Assembly: GCA_002066995.1 (NCBI GenBank)
Contig: MWTC01000016.1
Coordinates: 62,001 to 126,000 of the forward strand
Direction: 5' to 3'
Origin: Sphingobacteriales bacterium UTBCD1
GTDB lineage: Bacteria > Bacteroidota > Bacteroidia > Chitinophagales > Chitinophagaceae
Length of the DNA stretch: 64,000 nucleotides
Shown piece after piece: positions 8,533-16,641 of the stretch. The notes below the pieces were generated by a model, which did no database searches, was not told the origin of the DNA, and worked only from the letters and a program-made list of their open reading frames with translations. The number at the start of each line of letters is the position of its first letter. Positions within the stretch are counted from its first letter, which is position 1. The position numbers were made by a program, and so were the translations under genes.

Positions 8533-8585
8533 GAACTGGGATATCAAGTTCCGGAGACTTGCGTACTATCCATTGTACTACGAGG
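8533..8585 (-). pseudogene. Partial duplicate of tRNA-Arg(CCG), 53 bp
   Basis: These 53 bases are identical to 8851-8903 of the complete tRNA gene. The copy spans tRNA positions ~3 to ~55 (most of the acceptor 5' strand, D arm, anticodon arm, variable loop and the T stem into the T loop) and stops inside the T loop. The 3' acceptor strand is missing and is replaced by the 28-bp repeat array, so the copy cannot fold into a tRNA. It is in the same orientation as the intact gene, 318 bp away. The stop codon and last codons of the GIY-YIG gene lie inside it. Confidence 0.9.
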
Positions 8586-8820
8586 GTAGCATTTTTTTTA
8601 GAAACCTTCTGCCTGCTGCTGACTTAAAATATTTTTCTCTTGCAATGGCTTCTTCTCTTGTTTGGAATTGTTCTGAATAAACTAATTTGAATGGGATATA
8701 AGGGCGAATGGAATCTGTCATGCCCGAATTGTGTTGAGCCAACCTTTTTTCTAAATCTTCACAATGACCTTTATAATAGTAATCATGATGAATACTCTTC
8801 AGAACATAGGCGAAATACAT
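8578..8820 (-). CDS. Small GIY-YIG domain nuclease
   Basis: An 80-residue single-domain GIY-YIG protein (COG2827-like). The first motif is YFAYVLKS, the second YYYKGHC (KG instead of the usual IG). Further expected positions are present: the Arg in LEKRLAQHNSG, the PFKLVYSEQF strand, and the catalytic-type Glu in EAIAREKYFKS. The start at 8820 (MYFAYVLK) is preferred over 8865, which would lie inside the tRNA gene. The ORF begins 10 bp after the CCA end of tRNA-Arg and its TAG stop is supplied by the duplicated tRNA fragment. It could be a homing-type nuclease of a tRNA-associated element or a DNA-repair-like accessory protein; activity is unproven. Confidence 0.82.
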   Translation of the reverse strand: MYFAYVLKSIHHDYYYKGHCEDLEKRLAQHNSGMTDSIRPYIPFKLVYSEQFQTREEAIAREKYFKSAAGRRFLKKMLPS

Positions 8821-8830
8821 AAGGTTTATT

Positions 8831-8905
8831 TGGTAGCCTCGCCCAGAATCGAACTGGGATATCAAGTTCCGGAGACTTGCGTACTATCCATTGTACTACG
8901 AGGCC
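8831..8905 (-). tRNA. tRNA-Arg (anticodon CCG), CCA encoded
   Basis: On the minus strand the 7-bp acceptor GGCCTCG pairs with CGAGGCT (first pair G-U), followed by discriminator A and an encoded CCA (8833-8831). The anticodon stem CAAGT/ACTTG encloses the loop CTCCGGA, giving anticodon CCG, which reads the Arg codon CGG. The T arm is CCCAG-TTCGATT-CTGGG. All arms fold normally, so the gene looks functional. It lies 75 bp downstream of the end of marC and directly upstream of the GIY-YIG gene, and most of it is duplicated at 8533-8585. Confidence 0.95.
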
Positions 8906-8918
8906 AACTAAGTCAGGG

Positions 8919-8960
8919 GTCTGGAGTTGTGAGCAGTGAATCGGAAATGAAACTCCAGAC
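8919..8960. repeat. 10-bp inverted repeat upstream of the tRNA
   Basis: GTCTGGAGTT (8919-8928) and AACTCCAGAC (8951-8960) are perfect inverted repeats with a 22-bp spacer, between the tRNA 5' end and the marC stop codon. It can form a hairpin after marC but lacks a T-run. Confidence 0.6.
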
Positions 8961-8980
8961 TCATGACTCACTACTCCGGA

Positions 8981-9559
8981 CTATTTTATCAGTCCATGGG
9001 CATTAGTGGCAAAGATCTTAACGGCAATAGCCAGCAAAATTACTCCAAAAAATTTTCGTACAGCTATCAAACCTGCAGGGCCAAGCAATTTTGCGATGAC
9101 ATTTAATGATTTCAAAACAATAAATACAATGATAAGATTGATAAGGATGCCTGCCAGTATGGTTGTTTCTCCATAGTTTGCTTTTAAAGACATTACAGTG
9201 GTCAGCGTTCCCGATCCTGCAATTAATGGGAATGCGATAGGAACTACTGTAGCTGCGGATACATCCTTTTCACTTTTGAAAAATTCCAACCCAAGCACCA
9301 TCTCCAGCCCGAGAATAAAGATCACAATGGAACCGCCCACTGCAAAGGAGCGAACATCCAGCCCCAGCAGCTTAAGAAATACTTCCCCTCCAAACAGGAA
9401 TAGTATCATCAATGCACCTGAGATAATGGTAGCCCTGAATTCACGGATGCCTCCCATCTTTTCCTTAAGTGATATCAGGATCGGAACAGAGCCTATAATG
9501 TCAATGACGGCAAAAAGAGTGAATGTGACCGTTATCAGTTCACCGAAATTGATTGACAT
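8981..9559 (-). CDS. marC: MarC family integral membrane protein
   Basis: A 192-residue protein with six predicted membrane helices, the usual size for the MarC/UPF0056 family. Characteristic parts are the start FGELITVTFTLFAVIDIIGS, the VVPIAFPLIAGSGTLTT loop and the C-terminal FFGVILLAIAVKIF helix. The biochemical function of MarC proteins is not settled; the early link to multiple antibiotic resistance was withdrawn, and some members have been proposed to export amino acids. It is a single-gene unit with a consensus -7 box at 9576-9583. The upstream neighbour on the strand is the B12 receptor gene, which ends 66 bp away. Confidence 0.9.
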   Translation of the reverse strand: MSINFGELITVTFTLFAVIDIIGSVPILISLKEKMGGIREFRATIISGALMILFLFGGEVFLKLLGLDVRSFAVGGSIVIFILGLEMVLGLEFFKSEKDVSAATVVPIAFPLIAGSGTLTTVMSLKANYGETTILAGILINLIIVFIVLKSLNVIAKLLGPAGLIAVRKFFGVILLAIAVKIFATNAHGLIK

Positions 9560-9575
9560 ACCTGCAGTTTAGGCG

Positions 9576-9583
9576 CAAAGGTA
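9576..9583 (-). promoter_or_regulatory. -7 promoter box of marC
   Basis: TACCTTTG on the minus strand (TAnnTTTG), 16 bp upstream of the ATG at 9559. Confidence 0.55.
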
Positions 9584-9624
9584 ATGGGCCGCTCCATTCT
9601 TTCCTCGGTATTTGAAAAATTGCT

Positions 9625-11571
9625 TTATCGCTTAAAGCTGACCCCGGTAGTAAAATTGAATCGCCTGGAATTATAACCGGGATAATCGAAATATTTTGTA
9701 TTGGTGATGTTTTTCAGGTCCAGGAAAACCTTAAAATTTTTGTTCACCCTGTATTCGCTGTACACTGAAATTATTGCATATCCTTTTAATAGCACGGGGG
9801 AACTGCCATAAATAAATTCTTCCCTCTTTCCGGAAATATGAAGCTGAGCACTGACAAGAAGATTGCTGTTTACGTTAAAAGCGGTGTTAAGGTTTAGTGC
9901 ATTTTTGGGAATACGATAAAGGTTGTAGTAAGAACTGTCTTTTCCGATGGGCAGGCCGGTACCGTCATAAGCTGATCTTGTACTTCCGTTAGTGTATGTA
10001 TAATTTGCATTTACTTCCCATCTTGTTGCCCTGTACGTAATTTCTGCTTCTGCTCCGTACTCTTTTTGATTTGCAGCATTCATGTAAAGACTCATATACG
10101 TTTGTGGATTATAAGTATAGAGTATGGCATTTTTGGTATCGTGATAAAACCCGGTTACCCTTGCATGGAATAATGATGTTCGGAATACTTCAACTCCTGC
10201 TTCAGTGATAATCCCTTTTTCCGGCTGAAGATCTTTATTTCCTGCAGAGGGGTCGAACAATTGATACAGGGTTGGTATTTTATAGGCTGAGTATAAGTTC
10301 AGGAACAACTTTGTTTTATTTTTTATCAGTACAAAAGGATTGAGAGTGAATGTAAAATTATTTCCATAAACAGAATGATGGTTCCACCGCCCGCCAACTT
10401 CCAGGTTCAGGCTGTTTTTGCTTTTTAGAACTGCTGAAGCGTAGGGGCTGAATTGATAAATTGTTTTATGTAATACCGGTGGATTATATGGCCCGAATGG
10501 TCCGGTAGAAAAATATTCCTGGAACGTATTGTTACTCCTGTAATCCATTCCTGTTAATAGCTCCCAATTACCAAAATTCCGGCTGTCATACCATTCGGCG
10601 AAGTGTGTTCTCCCGGTATATGCTGCCCGGAAGAAATCTGAATAGGGATTGCTTCTGTCAGTTGAGTCATCAAGATAATTTCTGGCAACGTAGTTGAAAA
10701 AATAATTAACGTGCATGATGCCATTCGTATGGCGATACTGGAAACCTGCACCCAGTTGACCATCATGATTTTTTACGGTAAAATCTTTATCATCGGTGAA
10801 TGCGCCGGCATCCAGGTCCGCATTGTAGCTGCTGTAGGTTCCTAAAAGCGTTGCCTTTACTTTTTTGCTGAGCATCCATTCAATAGTCCCGTTTGCTACA
10901 TGTTTGCCAAAGCCATCCTTGTCAAAATTTTTATTTCCCGTTGAATCGTATGCGGCAGAAAACCCTGCAGAGCTGAAGTGGGTATAATTTAAAATAAAGT
11001 TCCATTTATCGTTTCTGCGGCTTATACCTGCATATTGTTTAAATGAATTGTAACTGCCTGCAGTAAGATTTGCAGTGATGTTTAATTTATCCGGTCCGGC
11101 TTTTTTTGTGATGATGTTCACCACGCCGCTAACCGCATCGGACCCATAAAGGGTGGATTGCCCTCCTTTTAAAATTTCAATACGTTCGATCTGATCAATG
11201 GCAAAAAAGTTCAAATCAAAGTAGTTGTTGTTTGCCGATGGATCGTAAAGAGGGAAGCCATCAACGAGTATCAGCGTATTCCCCGCTGATCCGCCCCGTG
11301 TATTTATTGTAAGATTAGTACCCGGATCGTTATTCACCCCGGGGATGGTAACACCCGCTACAGTATTCAGTACTTCTCCAACTGTTCTTCCTTTATTTTG
11401 CTCTAACTGACGGGTCGAAATTATTGTAATAACTTTTCCTGTTTCACTTTGTTTTTGAACAAACTTGTTGGCCGTGATGATCACTTCATCCAGTGTTTTG
11501 GTTGTGTCTTGCTGGGCAAATGACCGGCTGCTGATGAGTACAGCAGCCACAATAAACAATTTCTTTTTCAT
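9625..11571 (-). CDS. btuB: TonB-dependent outer-membrane cobalamin receptor (BtuB-like)
   Basis: A 648-residue TonB-dependent receptor. Residues 1-19 form a signal peptide ending SFAQ. A TonB-box-like TLDEVIITANK follows, then the plug domain (~45-150) with NTRGGSAGNTLILVDGFPLYD and IERIEILKGGQSTLYGSDAV. The rest is a 22-strand barrel that ends in aromatic VSFKR, typical for OM proteins. The substrate assignment rests on the cobalamin riboswitch at 11703-11892 in its leader, which is known to control B12 uptake genes. It would import cobalamin or a corrinoid using TonB/ExbBD energy; those genes and the ABC transporter btuCDF are not in the window. The leader between riboswitch and ATG is about 130 nt. 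Confidence 0.9.
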   Translation of the reverse strand: MKKKLFIVAAVLISSRSFAQQDTTKTLDEVIITANKFVQKQSETGKVITIISTRQLEQNKGRTVGEVLNTVAGVTIPGVNNDPGTNLTINTRGGSAGNTLILVDGFPLYDPSANNNYFDLNFFAIDQIERIEILKGGQSTLYGSDAVSGVVNIITKKAGPDKLNITANLTAGSYNSFKQYAGISRRNDKWNFILNYTHFSSAGFSAAYDSTGNKNFDKDGFGKHVANGTIEWMLSKKVKATLLGTYSSYNADLDAGAFTDDKDFTVKNHDGQLGAGFQYRHTNGIMHVNYFFNYVARNYLDDSTDRSNPYSDFFRAAYTGRTHFAEWYDSRNFGNWELLTGMDYRSNNTFQEYFSTGPFGPYNPPVLHKTIYQFSPYASAVLKSKNSLNLEVGGRWNHHSVYGNNFTFTLNPFVLIKNKTKLFLNLYSAYKIPTLYQLFDPSAGNKDLQPEKGIITEAGVEVFRTSLFHARVTGFYHDTKNAILYTYNPQTYMSLYMNAANQKEYGAEAEITYRATRWEVNANYTYTNGSTRSAYDGTGLPIGKDSSYYNLYRIPKNALNLNTAFNVNSNLLVSAQLHISGKREEFIYGSSPVLLKGYAIISVYSEYRVNKNFKVFLDLKNITNTKYFDYPGYNSRRFNFTTGVSFKR

Positions 11572-11702
11572 TTTTGAAATGTTTTTTATGACTGCTTCCA
11601 GGAAAATAAATGATGAATATAAATGCCACCCCGGCGTTTACATTACCGCTTTTCACCCGAAAGCCGCCCTACGACTGATCGAGGGCAAATATTGTTATTG
11701 AT

Positions 11703-11892
11703 CTGGCAGGTCTTCTGGCTTACAATTTTTCTCAATTACCTTCCCGCCCCGGTTTGTCGGGGCAGTGGTTTGTAGCCTGAGAAAATTTACCAAAACCTCG
11801 TTTAGGTTTGGGGATTGTTTACAGCTACGGGGATAGCGCCGGATTTACACCGGACTTCCCTTTTCATCCCGGGTCATCGGGAACCAGAACGC
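11703..11892 (-). ncRNA. Cobalamin riboswitch
   Basis: On the minus strand the leader contains the conserved core elements of the cobalamin aptamer: GGTTCCC...GGGA near the 5' end, AAAAGGGAA, CCGGTGTAAATCCGG, GCTATCCCCGTAGCTGTAA (B12-box region), a CCACTG segment and the 3' strand AGCCAGAAGACCTGCC. The upstream -7 box ends at 11895, so the RNA starts right at the aptamer. Between the aptamer and the btuB ATG there is a GCCCT/AGGGC hairpin but no hairpin with a T-run, which favours control of translation over termination. Binding of cobalamin is expected to lower expression of the receptor. Confidence 0.93.
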
Positions 11893-11894
11893 AG

Positions 11895-11902
11895 CAAAAG
11901 TA
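11895..11902 (-). promoter_or_regulatory. -7 promoter box of the riboswitch-btuB transcript
   Basis: TACTTTTG on the minus strand (TAnnTTTG) immediately upstream of the cobalamin aptamer. Confidence 0.6.
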
Positions 11903-11947
11903 GGAGTAAAAAGAATATTCAGAAAAAATGATTTGTTCACAAAGCGG

Positions 11948-14011
11948 TTATAATAGTTTTAAGGCAGCGCCGATATAGTAGTTAATACCCGGAGCAACAT
12001 TGTAAAACCTGCCACCCGCAGCATTTACATCATTACCTAAACTATAGGTGACATTAAACAGGTTTTCCACGCCACTGAAAATCTCTAATAAATTTTTTGA
12101 AGTGAGTTGTTTCTTCCAGCCCAATCTTGCTCCCACCAGGTTGTAGGGTGAAGCATAAGCGGTATTGGCATCGTTCAGGGGAATAGGATCACTGTAAAAA
12201 TAATTCAGGTTGGCATAAAAACCGTGAAGGATATCCATATCAGCTCCGGCAGCTACTGTATTGGGCGCTACACTTGGAATTTTTTTCCCTGAATAATCGT
12301 TATTGATTTGTTTGAAACTGTTATACCTGAAATTGTACAATGTATAACTGATCCAAATCTTTGCATAAGTGATCTTGGCTTTAGGGTCTTTAAAAAACTG
12401 GTAGCTTGCCTGTGATTCGATTCCTTTTTGACGGGTGGATCCGGCATTGATAAAATAGTCTGCATTACTGGCATCCCTGCGCTGCACAATAGCATTTTTT
12501 AATTCATAATAAAAGGCGTTCACTTCAACGTACAGCCGTTGTCTCATCCAACTGCTTTTAACTCCTGCTTCGTAGTTGATCCCATGTTCTGCATTCAGTC
12601 CTGTACTTATGACCGAGGTTGATGGCAATACTTCTGCCACAGTAGGTGGAGAAAAGCCTTTTGAAATGCTGCCGTACAACCAGAAATTACTGATCAGCCT
12701 TTTAGACACAGCAATTCTTGGAGCCAGTTCATTTCTATAGGTCCTTTCTTGTGGAAGAAGTGAAGGAACAGATAGCCTGGTGATCCGGATATAAGATTCA
12801 GTGCTGCCGAGGCCTGCCGTGATGTTCCAATCATTTTTTAAACGGAGGTCCGCTTGTGCAAAAAAGGAGATAACACTATTCCTGATATCATCATTGGTTT
12901 GAATGGTATCAGCATGGCCGTTTACATTTCCAAAATCTATGGTGTTGAAATAACCTTGTTGTGTTTCTGCACCAAACACGATCCGTAGAAAATCATTTTT
13001 TGTTTTTGGATTCCAGTGAAAAATTGTACGGGCGCCAAAATGCGGCTCCCGCCTCCTTTCATAATTCCTGAATGTTGGATTGGTGATACGGGAAACAGCA
13101 CCGTATAAAATGGAAGTATTATCAAAACGATCTGAAAATTGATAAGTATTGCTGATACCGGCAAGCCCTGTTTTTTGATACAGGGCAGCTTTCGACGCAT
13201 CAGCACTGGGAAAAATGCCGGCAGCAGGCCTTGACTGCTTCGGGTTTACTGTATATTCTGCTTTTGTCAGTGCTCCCGGAGTCTGATAGTAAAGATCTCC
13301 GTATAAAAAATTAAAATTGATCTGATCTCTCTTACTTGCTTTCACCTGCATTTGCCATGTGACTACATCACGGCGCATGGCAGTATGATCCCTGTATCCA
13401 TTGGAGGTTTGATGGGAAAAACTGATCACATTCCTGGCCTTGTCATTACTTCCATTCCATTGGACGTCCATATTATTTGTACCAAAGCTTCCATAGAGAT
13501 AATGAAGATTGATTTCTTTTTTTTGAATAGGGGGCATGCTGTTTATCAGAATAGCTCCACCGGTTCCTGCGCCATACAGGCTTCCTGCGGGTCCCTTGAT
13601 TATTTCAATAGAATTAAAATTATAATAGCTGAGCTGGTTCAGATAAGTATTGCCACCCGGATCGGTGAAAGGAATTCCATTCCAGTACACTTTTACATTG
13701 CGAACCCCAAAGGGGGACCGGACTGTGCTGCCGCGGATATTCATACGATAACTGCCGGGCGAACGTTCTTCCATCCTTACTCCGGGGGTGCTGTTCATTG
13801 CAGGAAGGATGCTCATATCATTGTATCGTTCCAGTTCAGGCTGCCCGATGTAGTTGACAGCAGTTGCAATTTGTTTTAACTGCTTGTTCTGTTCGTATGC
13901 TTTCAGTAGTACTTCACCCATTATTTTAGCGGAATCTGCCGATGCTTCCTGGGAGTGTGTTTTAGAAAAAAGGAGACAGGCCAGGATGATTAAGGATAGA
14001 TTTTTTATCAT
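11948..14011 (-). CDS. TonB-dependent outer-membrane receptor (siderophore/metal type)
   Basis: A 687-residue TonB-dependent receptor. I start at the Met at 14011, which gives a normal signal peptide (MIKNLSLIILACLLFSKTHSQ); the 30-residue upstream extension is not signal-like and overlaps the divergent promoter region. The plug (~50-165) has PGVRMEERSPGSYRMNIRGS and NSIEIIKGPAGSLYGAGTGG, and the barrel contains long aromatic-rich strands. The layout resembles FecA-type receptors for iron chelates, but the ligand is unknown. It ends 46 bp before the btuB promoter box, so a B12-related role is possible by neighbourhood only. A near-consensus -7 box (TACCTTAG, 14035-14042) precedes it. The divergent neighbour is an amino-acid permease. 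Confidence 0.85.
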   Translation of the reverse strand: MIKNLSLIILACLLFSKTHSQEASADSAKIMGEVLLKAYEQNKQLKQIATAVNYIGQPELERYNDMSILPAMNSTPGVRMEERSPGSYRMNIRGSTVRSPFGVRNVKVYWNGIPFTDPGGNTYLNQLSYYNFNSIEIIKGPAGSLYGAGTGGAILINSMPPIQKKEINLHYLYGSFGTNNMDVQWNGSNDKARNVISFSHQTSNGYRDHTAMRRDVVTWQMQVKASKRDQINFNFLYGDLYYQTPGALTKAEYTVNPKQSRPAAGIFPSADASKAALYQKTGLAGISNTYQFSDRFDNTSILYGAVSRITNPTFRNYERRREPHFGARTIFHWNPKTKNDFLRIVFGAETQQGYFNTIDFGNVNGHADTIQTNDDIRNSVISFFAQADLRLKNDWNITAGLGSTESYIRITRLSVPSLLPQERTYRNELAPRIAVSKRLISNFWLYGSISKGFSPPTVAEVLPSTSVISTGLNAEHGINYEAGVKSSWMRQRLYVEVNAFYYELKNAIVQRRDASNADYFINAGSTRQKGIESQASYQFFKDPKAKITYAKIWISYTLYNFRYNSFKQINNDYSGKKIPSVAPNTVAAGADMDILHGFYANLNYFYSDPIPLNDANTAYASPYNLVGARLGWKKQLTSKNLLEIFSGVENLFNVTYSLGNDVNAAGGRFYNVAPGINYYIGAALKLL

Positions 14012-14067
14012 GGAATTGGTTTTAACTCTCACAGCTAAGGTAGATCGTTTTTCCCTATCTTCAATCA

Positions 14068-15402
14068 ATGATTCCGAAAAACAAGCTGGGGCTTTTTTCA
14101 TTGACTATGATCGTGATTGGGCTGGTGATCGGCATGGGTATTTTCAGAACTTCCAAAGATGCAGCGCAGGCTGCATTAACGCCATCCATTTTTTTTCTTG
14201 CCTGGATTTTCGGAGGTGTTGTAGCATTTTGCGGCGCTTTGACCTATGCGGAGATCGGCAGCCGTTACCCTGTTACAGGTGGATATTATAAAATATTTTC
14301 TTACGCTTATCACCCGTCAATTGCTTTTGCAATCAATTGCATCATCCTGATATCAAATGCCGCATCACTTTCCGGCGTTGCATTAATTGGCAGTGAATAT
14401 ATCACTCCATTATTATTTAAAGAAAACGCAGGTGATTTTACTAAAGCCCTGGTTGCCATGTCAGCAATAGTATTATTTTATGGTGTAAACCTGAAAGGAT
14501 TACGGATGAGTTCCCAGGCTCAGAATATTTTAATGATCATTAAAATCGGCCTGATACTGATCATCATATCTTCCATATTTTTTCCACAGTTATATAATAG
14601 CAGCCCTCAGCCTGCGGTAGATCTGCGGGCGGTAGGTTTTGGCTCTGTTCTGTTATCGTTTGCCATTGCATTGAAGGCAACGTGTTTTACATACGGCGGT
14701 TATCAGCAGACAATCAATTTTGGAGAAGAGATAGTGAATCCAAAAAAAAATATTCCCAGGGGTATTTTTATCGGGATCCTGGTTATTATTTCTTTATACC
14801 TGGCGGTGAGCTATGCATACTATAAAGTGATTGGATTTAATGAACTGAAAGACACTTCCGGGATAGCAGCAATCATCGTTGAAAAAATGTTTGGCCCCAC
14901 GGCCAGTTCTGTAACTTCTGTTCTCTTATTTGTAGCGGTACTGGCTTACGTAAACGTTTTATTGCTGAGCAATCCAAGAGTGATGTATGCCATGAGCGAA
15001 GACGGAATTCTTCCTTCTGCGTTTAAAAGAAAAGATGAAAAAAGAGATGTGCTTACCGTCAGCCTCACGGTTTTTGCTGCTATGTGTGTGATCGTTTTAT
15101 TTTTTGCAAAACAGTTTAATGAAATACTGAGTTTTACTATTTTTCTCGATTCGATAGGCATGGCCACTTCAGCAGGCACGATTTTTATTTTGAGAAAGCG
15201 GACCAGTCACCTGGATGGCACCGGCATTTATTCCATGAAATTGTATCCATTGATGCCTCTGCTTTTTATTGCCACCTATGTTTTTGTCGGGATCATGATC
15301 GGAGTGGACAACTGGCGTTATGCTGTAATCGGAACTTCCACCTTCCTTGTATTCCTTTTATTATATTTTGTCACGCAAAAATTTAAAAAACAAAAAACTT
15401 AA
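14068..15402 (+). CDS. APC superfamily amino-acid permease
   Basis: A 444-residue transporter with about 12 membrane helices. The first helix carries the APC signature GLVIGMGIFRTSKDAA (unwound G-hG-IF motif that binds the substrate carboxyl). The second helix contains FLAWIFGGVVAFCGALTYAE with the conserved Glu, and a GGYYKIFSYAYHP loop follows. The family imports or exchanges amino acids at the cytoplasmic membrane, usually with protons or by antiport. It is separated by one base from the downstream Cys/Met PLP-enzyme gene, so the pair is an operon and the substrate may be a sulfur amino acid (inference). It is divergent from the TonB receptor gene. Confidence 0.88.
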   Translation: MIPKNKLGLFSLTMIVIGLVIGMGIFRTSKDAAQAALTPSIFFLAWIFGGVVAFCGALTYAEIGSRYPVTGGYYKIFSYAYHPSIAFAINCIILISNAASLSGVALIGSEYITPLLFKENAGDFTKALVAMSAIVLFYGVNLKGLRMSSQAQNILMIIKIGLILIIISSIFFPQLYNSSPQPAVDLRAVGFGSVLLSFAIALKATCFTYGGYQQTINFGEEIVNPKKNIPRGIFIGILVIISLYLAVSYAYYKVIGFNELKDTSGIAAIIVEKMFGPTASSVTSVLLFVAVLAYVNVLLLSNPRVMYAMSEDGILPSAFKRKDEKRDVLTVSLTVFAAMCVIVLFFAKQFNEILSFTIFLDSIGMATSAGTIFILRKRTSHLDGTGIYSMKLYPLMPLLFIATYVFVGIMIGVDNWRYAVIGTSTFLVFLLLYFVTQKFKKQKT

Positions 15403-15403
15403 A

Positions 15404-16567
15404 ATGGATCTTTCTTATATTTTAAATGAACTGGGTGAGGACCGGGAGCATTATTTTAATGCAGTGGCCCCTCCTATAGTGCAAACCAGCAATTTTGTTT
15501 TCAAACGTGTAGATGACCTGGCAAAAGCGTTTCAAGATGAGATGGGCGGCTATTTATACAGCCGGGGATTGAATCCTACGGTAGAAATTCTCAGGAAAAA
15601 ATTGGCGGCACTGGATGGGGCCGAAGATTGTCTGGTATGGAACAGTGGTGCTGCAGCGATCTTTGCAGGAATTTTTGCCAATGTAAAATCCGGAGACCAT
15701 GTAGTGTCAGTGAAGTCACCTTATACCTGGGCTCAGCGAATGTTTGATGTGATACTTCCGCGATTTGGCATTACCACTACATATATTGACGGTAAAAAAA
15801 TTGAAAATTGGGAAGAAGCAACGCAGAACAATACCACATTATTTTACCTCGAATCTCCCAACAGCTGGGACTTTGCATTGCAGGATATAAAAGCAGTAGC
15901 GGCATTTGCTAAAAAACGAAATATCATTACAATGATAGATAACAGTTATTGTACTCCTCTTTATCAGAAACCCATTGAAATGGGAATTGATCTGAGTATG
16001 CAAACGGCTACAAAATATATCGGGGGCCACAGTGATGTATTAGGAGGGGTGTTGTGCGGTTCCAAAATAATGATCAGAAAAATATTTGACAGTGAATATT
16101 TGAATATCGGCAGTGGCGTTCAGCCATTCAATGCCTGGCTGATGATCCGGGGATTAAGGACTTTACCGGCAAGACTGGACCGCATCAGCAGGACGACGGG
16201 GGAGGTAGTGAAATTTTTAAAAAGGCACCCAAAGATTGAAGGAATACTTTTTCCTCTTGACGAATCTTTTCCTCAGTATGAATTAGCGAAGAGGCAAATG
16301 AAAGGCGCCTGTGGTTTATTGACCATTATCATTAAAACCCGGAAAAGGGATTCCATTGTAAAATTCTGTGAATCGCTTAAGCACATCATGATGGCAGTCA
16401 GCTGGGGTGGCCATGAAAGCCTTGCTATTCCGAAATGCAGTGGCATACCTCCGAACGATTTTGACCCTGAAAATAAGGAACACCGGTATGTACGGATGTA
16501 CTTTGGCATGGAAGACCCTCTTTACCTGATTGCCGATCTGGATCAGGCTTTATCAGTTGTAGCGTAA
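15404..16567 (+). CDS. Cys/Met metabolism PLP-dependent enzyme (gamma-synthase/gamma-lyase family)
   Basis: A 387-residue fold-type I PLP enzyme of the Cys/Met family (cystathionine gamma-synthase, cystathionine or methionine gamma-lyase, O-acetylhomoserine sulfhydrylase). It shows YSRGLNPTVEILRKKLAALDGAE (substrate/PLP-phosphate contact), CLVWNSGAAAIFAG, and the PLP lysine in TATKYIGGHSDVLGG at K204. The start at 15404 is chosen because it falls one base after the permease stop; the earlier in-frame ATG lies in the permease gene. It probably acts on a sulfur amino acid handled by the permease. Which member of the family it is cannot be decided by eye; the FVFKRVDDLAKAF N-terminus is typical of the lyase-like Bacteroidota branch. 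Confidence 0.85.
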   Translation: MDLSYILNELGEDREHYFNAVAPPIVQTSNFVFKRVDDLAKAFQDEMGGYLYSRGLNPTVEILRKKLAALDGAEDCLVWNSGAAAIFAGIFANVKSGDHVVSVKSPYTWAQRMFDVILPRFGITTTYIDGKKIENWEEATQNNTTLFYLESPNSWDFALQDIKAVAAFAKKRNIITMIDNSYCTPLYQKPIEMGIDLSMQTATKYIGGHSDVLGGVLCGSKIMIRKIFDSEYLNIGSGVQPFNAWLMIRGLRTLPARLDRISRTTGEVVKFLKRHPKIEGILFPLDESFPQYELAKRQMKGACGLLTIIIKTRKRDSIVKFCESLKHIMMAVSWGGHESLAIPKCSGIPPNDFDPENKEHRYVRMYFGMEDPLYLIADLDQALSVVA

Positions 16568-16627
16568 AGAAAAATATAAATCCTGACCGGTCATCAAAAA
16601 TCAGTCCAGCCAGCAATAATATTGACC

Positions 16628-16635
16628 TACTTTTG
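16628..16635 (+). promoter_or_regulatory. -7 promoter box of the TolC-like gene
   Basis: TACTTTTG (TAnnTTTG) ending 6 nt before the ATG at 16642; predicts a transcript with essentially no leader. Confidence 0.6.
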
Positions 16636-16641
16636 CGCCCT

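Noticed and set aside
8489-8680. 63-residue plus-strand ORF across the repeats and tRNA fragment
   Set aside because: It translates the 28-bp repeat, the duplicated tRNA and the antisense of the GIY-YIG gene; no coding character of its own.
8764-9006. 80-residue plus-strand ORF and its minus-strand counterpart over the tRNA gene
   Set aside because: Both are read through the tRNA-Arg gene and the inverted repeat.
11572-11702. Rho-independent terminator in the btuB expression platform
   Set aside because: A GCCCT/AGGGC hairpin exists but there is no T-run after it.
13352-14291. Plus-strand ORFs of 175 and 145 residues opposite the TonB receptor and over the permease start
   Set aside because: Shadow frames of the receptor plug/barrel and of the permease first helices; no start context or homology pattern.
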